Both the position numbers and the translations under genes were made by a program. From Flavobacterium psychrophilum (GTDB lineage Bacteria > Bacteroidota > Bacteroidia > Flavobacteriales > Flavobacteriaceae), in assembly GCA_945905915.1 (NCBI GenBank), contig CAMDQL010000086.1:1-6730 (forward strand): a stretch of DNA of 6,730 nucleotides. The letters run 5' to 3'. The notes under the pieces were generated by a model. It had not been told where the DNA came from and ran no database searches. It saw nothing but the letters and a program-made list of their open reading frames with translations. Positions within the stretch are counted from its first letter, which is position 1; each line of letters opens with the position of its first letter. Positions 1 to 5,647 of this stretch are shown one piece after another.

Positions 1-1578
1 GAACAACTTAAAGAAAAAAGAGCACGCATTGCTCCTAAAAGAGAAACTGCTAAGTCGCCACAAATTAAAAAAGACTTGTTTTCTCAACCCTTAAAAGAGT
101 TATCTGTTGAACCTAAAATAGAAACATTTGAGGTAACCCAAGAGAATAATGTACCTATAACAAGAGAATTTGCTCCAAAACCAACTAATAAGTTGCCTAG
201 AAAAGATTTTAAAAGTAAAAAACCTTTACCTAGTTCAACTACTTCGGATGCGATCGTTGAATCAACTACAACTGAAGTATTTTCGGAAACCAATTCAAAC
301 GAAATAAATACGGCTAAAAATCCAAATTACAAGGCCAATCAAAATAATCCTAACCATCCTGATTATAAGAAGAATAATGTAGTTGAAGGAGGAAATGGTG
401 TCAATGGAAATAAAAATCCACATCAAAATAAAAAGCAAAATTTTAGAGAACCTGATTATGAGTTCGATGGCATCATCGAGAGTGAAGGAGTATTAGAAAT
501 GATGCCTGATGGGTATGGTTTTTTACGTTCGTCTGATTATAATTATTTAGCTTCACCAGATGATATTTACTTATCAACTTCGCAAATTCGTTTATTCGGA
601 TTAAAAACTGGAGATACTGTAAAAGGAGTGGTGCGTCCTCCAAAGGAAGGCGAAAAATATTTTCCATTAGTAAAAGTATTGAAAATAAACGGTCACGATC
701 CACAAGTGGTTAGAGATCGAATTTCATTTGAACATTTAACACCGGTTTTTCCAACCGAAAAATTCAACTTAGCTGAAAGAGATAGTACTATTTCGACGCG
801 TATTATCGATTTGTTTTCGCCTATTGGAAAAGGACAACGTGGAATGATTGTTGCCCAACCAAAAACGGGTAAAACCATGTTGTTGAAAGATGTTGCTAAT
901 GCCATTGCAGCGAATCATCCGGAAGTGTACTTAATTGTATTATTGATAGATGAACGCCCAGAAGAAGTTACCGATATGCAACGTAGTGTAAGAGGAGAAG
1001 TTATTGCTTCTACTTTTGATAGAGAGCCTCAAGAGCACGTTAAGATTGCTAATATTGTGTTAGAAAAAGCAAAACGTTTAGTAGAATGTGGTCATGATGT
1101 AGTCATTTTATTAGATTCAATTACACGTTTAGCAAGAGCTTATAATACAGTACAACCTGCTTCTGGAAAAATATTAAGTGGTGGTGTTGATGCAAATGCG
1201 TTACAAAAACCAAAACGTTTCTTTGGAGCAGCTCGTAATGTAGAAAACGGTGGTTCTTTGAGTATCATTGCTACAGCATTAACCGAAACGGGTTCTAAAA
1301 TGGACGAAGTAATCTTTGAAGAATTCAAAGGTACTGGTAACATGGAATTACAGTTGGATAGAAGAATTTCTAACAAACGTATTTTCCCTGCTATCGACTT
1401 GGTATCTTCAAGTACGCGTCGTGATGACTTATTATTAGACGAAAATACCATTCATAGAATGTGGATTATGCGTAAATATCTTGCCGATATGAATCCAGTA
1501 GAAGCGATGGATTTTATTCACGATAGATTTAAGAAAACCCGAAACAACGAAGAATTTTTAATTTCGATGAATCAATAA
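1..1578 (+). CDS. rho: Transcription termination factor Rho (5' end missing)
   Basis: Rho is the hexameric RNA-dependent ATPase/translocase that ends transcription and releases untranslated RNA. The frame is open from base 1, so the gene begins before the window; the TTG at 76 is internal. 525 residues are visible, numbered here from base 1. The usual N-terminal helical domain is mostly off the edge. Residues about 50-155 are a low-complexity stretch rich in Asn, Lys, Pro and Ser, the insertion typical of Bacteroidetes Rho. The cold-shock-like RNA-binding domain follows (about 160-230, with DGYGFLRS and PDDIYLS). Then comes the RecA-type motor: Walker A QPKTGKT at 286-292, the catalytic-glutamate region IDERPEEV near 316, Walker B DVVILLDS near 366, Q-loop [21 protein letters not shown] (split: SGGVDANAL, then [12 protein letters not shown]) near 393, and R-loop FKGTGN near 442. 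The bicyclomycin-contact segments look intact. An intrinsic terminator follows directly. Identity is certain. Confidence 0.98.
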   Translation, partial: EQLKEKRARIAPKRETAKSPQIKKDLFSQPLKELSVEPKIETFEVTQENNVPITREFAPKPTNKLPRKDFKSKKPLPSSTTSDAIVESTTTEVFSETNSNEINTAKNPNYKANQNNPNHPDYKKNNVVEGGNGVNGNKNPHQNKKQNFREPDYEFDGIIESEGVLEMMPDGYGFLRSSDYNYLASPDDIYLSTSQIRLFGLKTGDTVKGVVRPPKEGEKYFPLVKVLKINGHDPQVVRDRISFEHLTPVFPTEKFNLAERDSTISTRIIDLFSPIGKGQRGMIVAQPKTGKTMLLKDVANAIAANHPEVYLIVLLIDERPEEVTDMQRSVRGEVIASTFDREPQEHVKIANIVLEKAKRLVECGHDVVILLDSITRLARAYNTVQPASGKILSGGVDANALQKPKRFFGAARNVENGGSLSIIATALTETGSKMDEVIFEEFKGTGNMELQLDRRISNKRIFPAIDLVSSSTRRDDLLLDENTIHRMWIMRKYLADMNPVEAMDFIHDRFKKTRNNEEFLISMNQ

Positions 1579-1584
1579 AAAATT

Positions 1585-1612
1585 AAACTCCGATGAAAAT
1601 CGGAGTTTTTTT
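1585..1612 (+). terminator. Intrinsic terminator after rho, probably bidirectional
   Basis: A perfect 10-bp stem, AAACTCCGAT (1585-1594) with ATCGGAGTTT (1599-1608), encloses a GAAA tetraloop. The 3' arm runs into seven T residues (1606-1612). It starts seven bases after the rho stop codon. Read on the minus strand, the same stem is followed by AA and then six T residues, so it can also stop transcripts coming from tpiA, which converges on rho. Stem quality, loop and U-tract are all seen directly. Confidence 0.93.
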
Positions 1613-1630
1613 ATGGTATTATTTTGAAAA

Positions 1631-1700
1631 AAATCTGTGTAAATCCGTTAAATCTGTTTCATCCGTGTTCTAAAATCCGAAAATCTTAAATCCGAACATC
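1631..1700. repeat. Degenerate 9-10-nt direct-repeat array between rho and tpiA
   Basis: The gap between the terminator and the tpiA stop is filled by variants of one short word: AAATCTGTGT (1631), AAATCCGTT (1641), AAATCTGTTT (1650), ATCCGTGTTC (1661), AAAATCCG (1672), AAATCTT (1681) and AAATCCGA (1688). The core is AAATCYGT with alternating CT/CC. There is no open reading frame or stable hairpin, and it would lie in the tpiA 3' untranslated region. From memory, similar AATCTGTG/AATCCGTG strings occur in intergenic DNA of other flavobacteria; a genome-wide count would be needed to call it a repeat family. Confidence 0.55.
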
Positions 1701-1704
1701 AAAA

Positions 1705-2454
1705 TTAAAAACCGTTCACAATTGCTAAAAAGTCATCTGCTTTTAAAGCAGCACCTCCAATTAAGCCACCATCAACATCAGGTTTTGAAAAGATTTCTCT
1801 AGCATTATCTGGTTTTACACTTCCGCCGTATAAAATAGTTAAGTTATCGGCAATGTCAAATCCGTAAACTTTTTCTACTAGCGTGCGTATGAATTTATGC
1901 ATTTCTTGCGCTTGTTCTGGAGAAGCAGTTTCACCCGTTCCGATTGCCCAAACAGGCTCGTAAGCCAATACTATATTCGCCCAATCTTTCTTTTCTATGT
2001 GAAACAATCCATCTCGCAATTGATTTTCAACCAAGTTAAAATGATTGTTTTGTTGGCGGTCTTTTAATTCTTCACCAAAACAGAAAATTACACGCATTTC
2101 GTGTTTTAATGCAGTGTCTACTTTATTTGCTAATAAAGCATCGGTTTCATGGAAATAAGCACGTCTTTCGCTGTGACCTAAGATGACAGTGTTTACTCCG
2201 ATATCGGTTAACATTGAAGCGGCAATTTCGCCAGTAAATGCGCCACCTTCTGCTTGATGCATATTTTGTGCAGCTACCGTTATTCCATTTTCCTTAGTGA
2301 TTTCAACTGCTTTTGATAGGTTGACAAAAGTGGGAGCTACTATAATTTCAGTGCTACTATTTGATTTCTTAGCGATAATTTCTTCCAATAATGCAACGGT
2401 TTCTTTTTGGGTTTTGTGCATTTTCCAGTTTCCGGCAACGATGTTTTTTCTCAT
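1705..2454 (-). CDS. tpiA: Triosephosphate isomerase
   Basis: This cytosolic TIM-barrel enzyme interconverts dihydroxyacetone phosphate and glyceraldehyde 3-phosphate in glycolysis and gluconeogenesis. The protein has 249 residues, the normal family length. Catalytic residues are all present: Asn9 and Lys11 in GNWKMHK, His94 in ILGHSERR, and Glu166 in LAYEPVWAIGTG, which runs into the mobile loop 6 (167-174). The phosphate-binding YGGSV (209-213) and DGGLIGGAAL (228-237) are intact. The ATG shares its A with the TAA stop of the upstream thioredoxin lipoprotein gene (TAATG), so translation is probably coupled and the gene is likely the last of a three-gene unit. I see no separate promoter. It converges on rho across the terminator. 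Confidence 0.98.
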   Translation of the reverse strand: MRKNIVAGNWKMHKTQKETVALLEEIIAKKSNSSTEIIVAPTFVNLSKAVEITKENGITVAAQNMHQAEGGAFTGEIAASMLTDIGVNTVILGHSERRAYFHETDALLANKVDTALKHEMRVIFCFGEELKDRQQNNHFNLVENQLRDGLFHIEKKDWANIVLAYEPVWAIGTGETASPEQAQEMHKFIRTLVEKVYGFDIADNLTILYGGSVKPDNAREIFSKPDVDGGLIGGAALKADDFLAIVNGF

Positions 2455-2951
2455 TATTTTAACGATTCTAAAGTTTTAATTAATTTTTCATCATCAGCTT
2501 CAATAACTTTATATAATGCTATTTTACCTTTTTTATCCACCACCATGTATCTAGGAATCCAATCCAGATCAATTGATTTTCCAAAAAACCCTTTCATTCC
2601 GTCGGTAGTTAAATAGTGCTCTCCTCTAACTTCATATTTTTCAATACCTTTTAACCAAGATTCATAGGATTTATCCATAGAGATAAACAAGAAAGTAACC
2701 TCTGGATTTTTTTCTTGTAATTCTTTTACTTTTGGCATTCCTTTCACACAGTCTGAACACCAAGAAGCCCAAACATCGATTACAATGGTTTTTCCTTCGT
2801 ATTTTTTTAGAATTTCTGCAAAAGTAATTGGTTTATTTTCGGTAGTAACCATTACGTTTTCTAAACCGTCTTTTTTAAAGCTAGTTTCTTCTTTTTGAGC
2901 ACATCCTAAGGTGCTGATTAGCAATGTAGCTACAACTATAATTTTTTTCAT
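2454..2951 (-). CDS. Thioredoxin-fold (TlpA/ResA-like) lipoprotein
   Basis: The 165-residue protein is predicted to be a membrane-anchored thiol-disulfide oxidoreductase. Residues 1-16 form a short signal peptide (MKKI, then a hydrophobic run) ending in TLGC, so Cys17 is the likely lipidated residue; Thr rather than Leu at -3 makes the lipobox slightly atypical. The thioredoxin domain spans about 35-165, with the redox motif WCSDC (Cys65/Cys68) after the strand TIVIDVWAS, and the cis-proline Pro133 in DWIPRYMVVD. Right after the lipid cysteine comes AQKEE, which resembles the surface-export signal of Flavobacteriia lipoproteins. The gene lies three bases after the MauE-thioredoxin fusion gene and overlaps tpiA by one base. 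The fold is clear; the partner and the direction of electron flow (reductase or isomerase) cannot be read from sequence. Confidence 0.9.
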   Translation of the reverse strand: MKKIIVVATLLISTLGCAQKEETSFKKDGLENVMVTTENKPITFAEILKKYEGKTIVIDVWASWCSDCVKGMPKVKELQEKNPEVTFLFISMDKSYESWLKGIEKYEVRGEHYLTTDGMKGFFGKSIDLDWIPRYMVVDKKGKIALYKVIEADDEKLIKTLESLK

Positions 2952-2954
2952 AAT

Positions 2955-4019
2955 TTATTTTTTTAATGCTGAATATGGTTTTTTTAATGATTTCTTTAAT
3001 TCTGTTCCGTTGAATTTATTTGCATTGATGCCATCGTAAAACAAAATTTCATTTCCGTTCCAAAGATATTTTATACCAGGAGTGTCTCTAGTGTTTCCTA
3101 TGAGATTCCAAAAACTGATAATATCAACTATTTGATAGGGGTATTTTGCACCAGCGGCTTTGAAAAAAGCGGGAATTTTATCAGCTTCTTCATCCATGAA
3201 AATAATGGAAACAGCTGGAAAATTTTTATCTTTTCGTTTCATTTCAGTAAGTTGCTTCGCTGTTTCTTGGCAATGATCGCAACCCGGAGCAAAAAAGCAT
3301 AGAATCTTTTTGTCTTGATCTATCGTTGGAAAATAATTGGCAAACCCTGATTTTTTTGCAGTAGGTTCGTCAACTGTAATTTTTTCTTTAACAATGTTCG
3401 AAGAATCAATCGCTTTTTCTACCGTTGATAGCACAGTCTTTAAAGTGGTATCGGTGCTAATTCCTAGATTTGTGGTTTCAGTTGGTATATGTATAACAGG
3501 ACTGGCGCTTACTTTCATAGGGGCTATCATAAATAATCCTAAAATACAGCCTAAAACAATGGAACTTAACAACCAAAAATTTGATTTTTTATCAGCGGGA
3601 AGTATTTTAAATAACCAAATTAATAATCCGATTGCAATGATGTTCTTAATGATAGCCTCTACAGGAGTCATGGGAATTAATTCGCCAAAACAACCACAAT
3701 TTCCTGCATTTCCACTAGCAAAAGTGGTGTAACTTAAGTGAATTATAAAAACAGTTAATAATAAAATCGTAGCTGGAATCGTAATTTTTTTCAAGTAATC
3801 TTTTACTAAAATTGCGATACCTAAAGCAAATTCAATTCCAATTAAAATTCTTGAAAAGTATGGCGCCAAAGCTTCAGAAAAACCTAATGAATATAATTGT
3901 TTTACTTCAAAAGTAGAGATTGCAAAATAGGGTGAAGGATATAGTTTTGCCACAGCAGAAACAATAAATAAGGCGGAAATAATTAGGCGTAAAAGCCAAG
4001 TAATATTTTTTGTGTTCAT
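2955..4019 (-). CDS. MauE/DoxX-like membrane protein fused to a thioredoxin-like domain
   Basis: The 354-residue protein joins a membrane domain to a thioredoxin domain. Hydrophobic helices lie at about 9-26, 57-73, 81-98, 119-138 and 148-166. The positive loops KDYLKK (73-78) and ADKK (142-145) would face the cytoplasm, placing the N-terminus inside and the C-terminal domain outside. The MauE signature NCGCFGE (Cys108/Cys110) falls in the outside loop between helices 3 and 4. A Thr/Ser-rich linker (about 170-225) leads to a thioredoxin-like domain with APGCDHC (Cys247/Cys250) and a likely cis-proline in DTPGIKY (Pro314). Both cysteine pairs are therefore on the same, periplasmic side. MauE is a methylamine-utilisation protein thought to act in disulfide formation; no methylamine dehydrogenase gene is visible here. 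A role in passing thiol electrons to or from the neighbouring lipoprotein is inference. Confidence 0.85.
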   Translation of the reverse strand: MNTKNITWLLRLIISALFIVSAVAKLYPSPYFAISTFEVKQLYSLGFSEALAPYFSRILIGIEFALGIAILVKDYLKKITIPATILLLTVFIIHLSYTTFASGNAGNCGCFGELIPMTPVEAIIKNIIAIGLLIWLFKILPADKKSNFWLLSSIVLGCILGLFMIAPMKVSASPVIHIPTETTNLGISTDTTLKTVLSTVEKAIDSSNIVKEKITVDEPTAKKSGFANYFPTIDQDKKILCFFAPGCDHCQETAKQLTEMKRKDKNFPAVSIIFMDEEADKIPAFFKAAGAKYPYQIVDIISFWNLIGNTRDTPGIKYLWNGNEILFYDGINANKFNGTELKKSLKKPYSALKK

Positions 4020-4040
4020 GAGTTTTTCGTTGTTTTGTCT

Positions 4041-4061
4041 CAGGTTTCAAGTTTCAGGTTG
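4041..4061. repeat. Three-unit heptad repeat CARGTTT with a distant inverted arm
   Basis: CAGGTTT (4041-4047), CAAGTTT (4048-4054) and CAGGTTG (4055-4061) are consecutive heptads in the leader of the MauE-thioredoxin gene. The end of the array, GTTTCAGGTT (4051-4060), has a perfect 10-bp inverted copy, AACCTGAAAC, at 4146-4155, which touches the stop codon of the DUF1599 gene. The arms are 85 bases apart, so a simple terminator hairpin is unlikely. Confidence 0.55.
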
Positions 4062-4070
4062 TCTAAAAAA

Positions 4071-4098
4071 CAAATTTATAGTATGGTACACAAATTTA
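4071..4098 (-). promoter_or_regulatory. Two tandem -7-like boxes upstream of the MauE-thioredoxin gene
   Basis: On the minus strand TAAATTTG occurs twice (4098-4091 and 4078-4071), 20 bases apart inside a direct repeat of ACAAATTTA. Both match the Bacteroidetes -7 consensus TAnnTTTG. I find no TTG at the usual -33 spacing for either copy. The position, 50-80 bases before the ATG at 4019, suits a promoter for the redox-tpiA unit. AT-rich DNA makes chance matches possible. Confidence 0.4.
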
Positions 4099-4154
4099 CT
4101 CATGTTTTCGGTTTGATTTTGTTATCAAGATGTTATTTAACTTTAAACCTGAAA

Positions 4155-4697
4155 CTAATTAGAACGATTCATAAGTATCAATGCAAATACCGAATAATTT
4201 ATCATGTCTTGGTAATTAGCATCAATACCTTCAGAAACCAACGTTTTTCCTTTATTGTCTTCAATTTGTTTTACGCGTAGTAATTTTTGCAAAATTAAAT
4301 CGGTCAAACTGTTAACACGCATTTCGCGCCAAGCTTCGCCATAATCGTGGTTTTTATCTTGCATCAAGTCTTTAGTTAGTGCTACTTTTTCGTCATAAAG
4401 CGCTATGGTTTCAGTAAATTCTAAATCAGGTTGATCTACAACTCCTTTTTCAATTTGTATCAAAGCCATAATACAATAATTGATAATACCAATGAATTCA
4501 GAAGTTTCGTCTTCGTCTACTTTTCGCACCTCATTTTTTTGAAGACTTCTAATGCGTTGGGCTTTAATAAAAATTTGGTCGGTTAAAGAAGGCAAACGTA
4601 AAATGCGCCATGAACTTCCATAATCTTTCATTTTTTTACTAAACAGTTCGCGACAAACCGCTATAACTTTATCATATTGTTGAGAAGTATTCGACAT
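4155..4697 (-). CDS. DUF1599 (Nmad1-like) protein with two tandem copies of the domain
   Basis: This is a 180-residue soluble, mostly helical protein of unproven function. It consists of two copies of one module, residues 8-83 and 101-177, at a 93-residue offset. Shared positions are Tyr8/Tyr101, DYG at 25-27/118-120, Trp30-Arg31/Trp123-Arg124, SLTD at 37-40/130-133, Lys45/Lys138, Arg48/Arg141 and INY at 72-74/166-168. The family is DUF1599, also called nucleotide-modification-associated domain 1; the terminal INYxxxAL helix recalls MazG-like all-alpha NTP pyrophosphatases. I chose the ATG at 4697 (MSNTSQQYDK) over the TTG at 4730, because a -7-like box overlaps the TTG and family members, as I recall them, start at this point. 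It diverges from folP and lies upstream of the MauE-thioredoxin gene. Family assignment is good; the enzymatic role is a guess. Confidence 0.85.
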   Translation of the reverse strand: MSNTSQQYDKVIAVCRELFSKKMKDYGSSWRILRLPSLTDQIFIKAQRIRSLQKNEVRKVDEDETSEFIGIINYCIMALIQIEKGVVDQPDLEFTETIALYDEKVALTKDLMQDKNHDYGEAWREMRVNSLTDLILQKLLRVKQIEDNKGKTLVSEGIDANYQDMINYSVFALILMNRSN

Positions 4698-4706
4698 TAT
4701 TTGCTG

Positions 4707-4714
4707 TATATTTG
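4707..4714 (+). promoter_or_regulatory. -7-like promoter box for folP
   Basis: TATATTTG matches the Bacteroidetes -7 element TAnnTTTG and lies 72 bases before the folP ATG. The nearest upstream TTG (4680-4682) is 24 bases away, a little beyond the usual -33 spacing. The box sits just outside the DUF1599 coding region if that gene starts at 4697. Confidence 0.45.
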
Positions 4715-4727
4715 TATGAATATTTTC

Positions 4728-4735
4728 CAAAAGTA
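4728..4735 (-). promoter_or_regulatory. -7-like promoter box for the DUF1599 gene
   Basis: The minus strand reads TACTTTTG, a match to TAnnTTTG, about 30 bases before the ATG at 4697, which would give a short leader. No TTG is present at the normal -33 spacing. It faces away from the folP box 13 bases to its left, so the two start regions overlap. It also covers the alternative TTG start at 4730, which argues against that start. Confidence 0.4.
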
Positions 4736-4745
4736 ATGAATTAAG

Positions 4746-4773
4746 TCAAAATTGAAAAGTGAAAAGTCAAAAG
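4746..4773. repeat. Four-unit heptad repeat TSAAAAG in the folP leader
   Basis: TCAAAAT (4746), TGAAAAG (4753), TGAAAAG (4760) and TCAAAAG (4767) are four contiguous heptads in the 56-base non-coding gap between the DUF1599 and folP genes. They end 13 bases before the folP ATG. The period equals that of the array at 4041-4061, but the sequence differs. No ribosome-binding consensus is evident in it. Confidence 0.6.
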
Positions 4774-4786
4774 AAATACAAATAAA

Positions 4787-5608
4787 ATGACAATCAATTG
4801 TAATAGTAGACTTATCGATTTAACAATTCCAAAAGTAATGGGGATTGTGAATGTAACGCCCAACTCATTTTATGATGGAGGCAAGCATAATGAAATTAAC
4901 TCCATCATTCGACAGGTAGAGAAAATGATCTCAGAAGGAGCCGATATTATTGATATTGGAGCATATTCGAGCAAACCAAGTGCCGAATTTGTTTCTGAAC
5001 AAGATGAAATCAATCGATTAAAAGTAGTCATTAAAGAGCTTGTCAATACGTTTCCAAGTGTTGTTTTATCTGTAGATACGTTTAGTGCTTCTGTTGCTAA
5101 ATTTGCTGTAGATCAAGGTGTGGCTATGGTAAACGATATTTCAGCTGGATTAATAGATGACGCTATGCTGCCTACTGTTGCCGAACTAAAAGTACCGTAT
5201 ATCATGATGCACATGCGCGGTACTCCGCAAACTATGCAAAGTCTAACTCAATATGATGATGTAGTGAAAGAAATGCTTTTTTATTTTTCGGAACGTATTC
5301 AAAAAGCAAGAAGTTTTGGTATTTCAGATGTAATTATTGATCCAGGTTTTGGATTTGCAAAAACAGTAGAACAAAATTATGAAGTGTTGCAAAAATTAGA
5401 ACTGTTTTCAATATTAGAATTGCCGTTATTAGTTGGTGCCTCTAGAAAGTCGATGATTTATAAAGTGTTAGAAACTTCACCACAAGAAGCTTTGAATGGA
5501 ACAACGGTAATCAACACCATCGCTTTGCAAAAAGGAGCAAAAATATTGCGAGTTCACGATGTAAAAGATGCCGTAGAATGTGTCAAATTAGTTAGTCAAT
5601 TGCAATGA
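4787..5608 (+). CDS. folP: Dihydropteroate synthase
   Basis: This cytosolic TIM-barrel enzyme joins 6-hydroxymethyl-dihydropterin pyrophosphate to p-aminobenzoate in folate synthesis and is the target of sulfonamides. The protein has 273 residues, normal length. Key residues fall at or within one position of the E. coli numbering: Asn22 in VNVTPNSF, Phe28, Asp97, Asn116 in NDISAG, Asp185 in IDPGFGFAK, Lys221 in GASRKSM, and Arg255/His257 in LRVHD. Loop 2 reads AYSSKPSAE (59-67) where many enzymes have GESTRPGA, so Arg63 is replaced by Lys. Transcription is divergent from the DUF1599 gene, with a -7-like box at 4707. The stop TGA overlaps an ATG (ATGA) opening a 25-codon frame without recognisable content. 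It converges on rlmH, 39 bases away, with no good terminator between them. Confidence 0.97.
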   Translation: MTINCNSRLIDLTIPKVMGIVNVTPNSFYDGGKHNEINSIIRQVEKMISEGADIIDIGAYSSKPSAEFVSEQDEINRLKVVIKELVNTFPSVVLSVDTFSASVAKFAVDQGVAMVNDISAGLIDDAMLPTVAELKVPYIMMHMRGTPQTMQSLTQYDDVVKEMLFYFSERIQKARSFGISDVIIDPGFGFAKTVEQNYEVLQKLELFSILELPLLVGASRKSMIYKVLETSPQEALNGTTVINTIALQKGAKILRVHDVKDAVECVKLVSQLQ

Positions 5609-5647
5609 AAGAAATCACATTATTAGTGTTTTTTTTTAAAATTGATT

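Noticed and set aside
76..78. TTG at 76 as the start of rho
   Set aside because: The frame is open to base 1 with Lys/Arg-rich sequence typical of the segment after the Rho N-terminal domain, which would otherwise be missing.
1140..1451. 103-codon minus-strand open frame
   Set aside because: It is antisense to the highly conserved motor domain of Rho and has no family resemblance; a shadow frame.
3337..3732. 131-codon plus-strand open frame
   Set aside because: It lies wholly antisense to the membrane domain of the MauE-thioredoxin gene; hydrophobic runs mirror that gene, and it has no recognisable domain or start context.
4035..4280. 81-codon plus-strand open frame over the heptad array
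   Set aside because: It crosses non-coding repeats and then runs antisense into the DUF1599 gene; its composition looks like translated AT-rich spacer.
4698..4730. N-terminal extension of the DUF1599 protein to the TTG at 4730
   Set aside because: The extension would overlap -7-like boxes for both divergent genes, and the protein core starts naturally at the ATG at 4697.
5619..5637. Possible folP terminator (CAC...GTG followed by nine T residues)
   Set aside because: The stem has only three pairs around a seven-base loop; the T-run alone is not enough to call a terminator.
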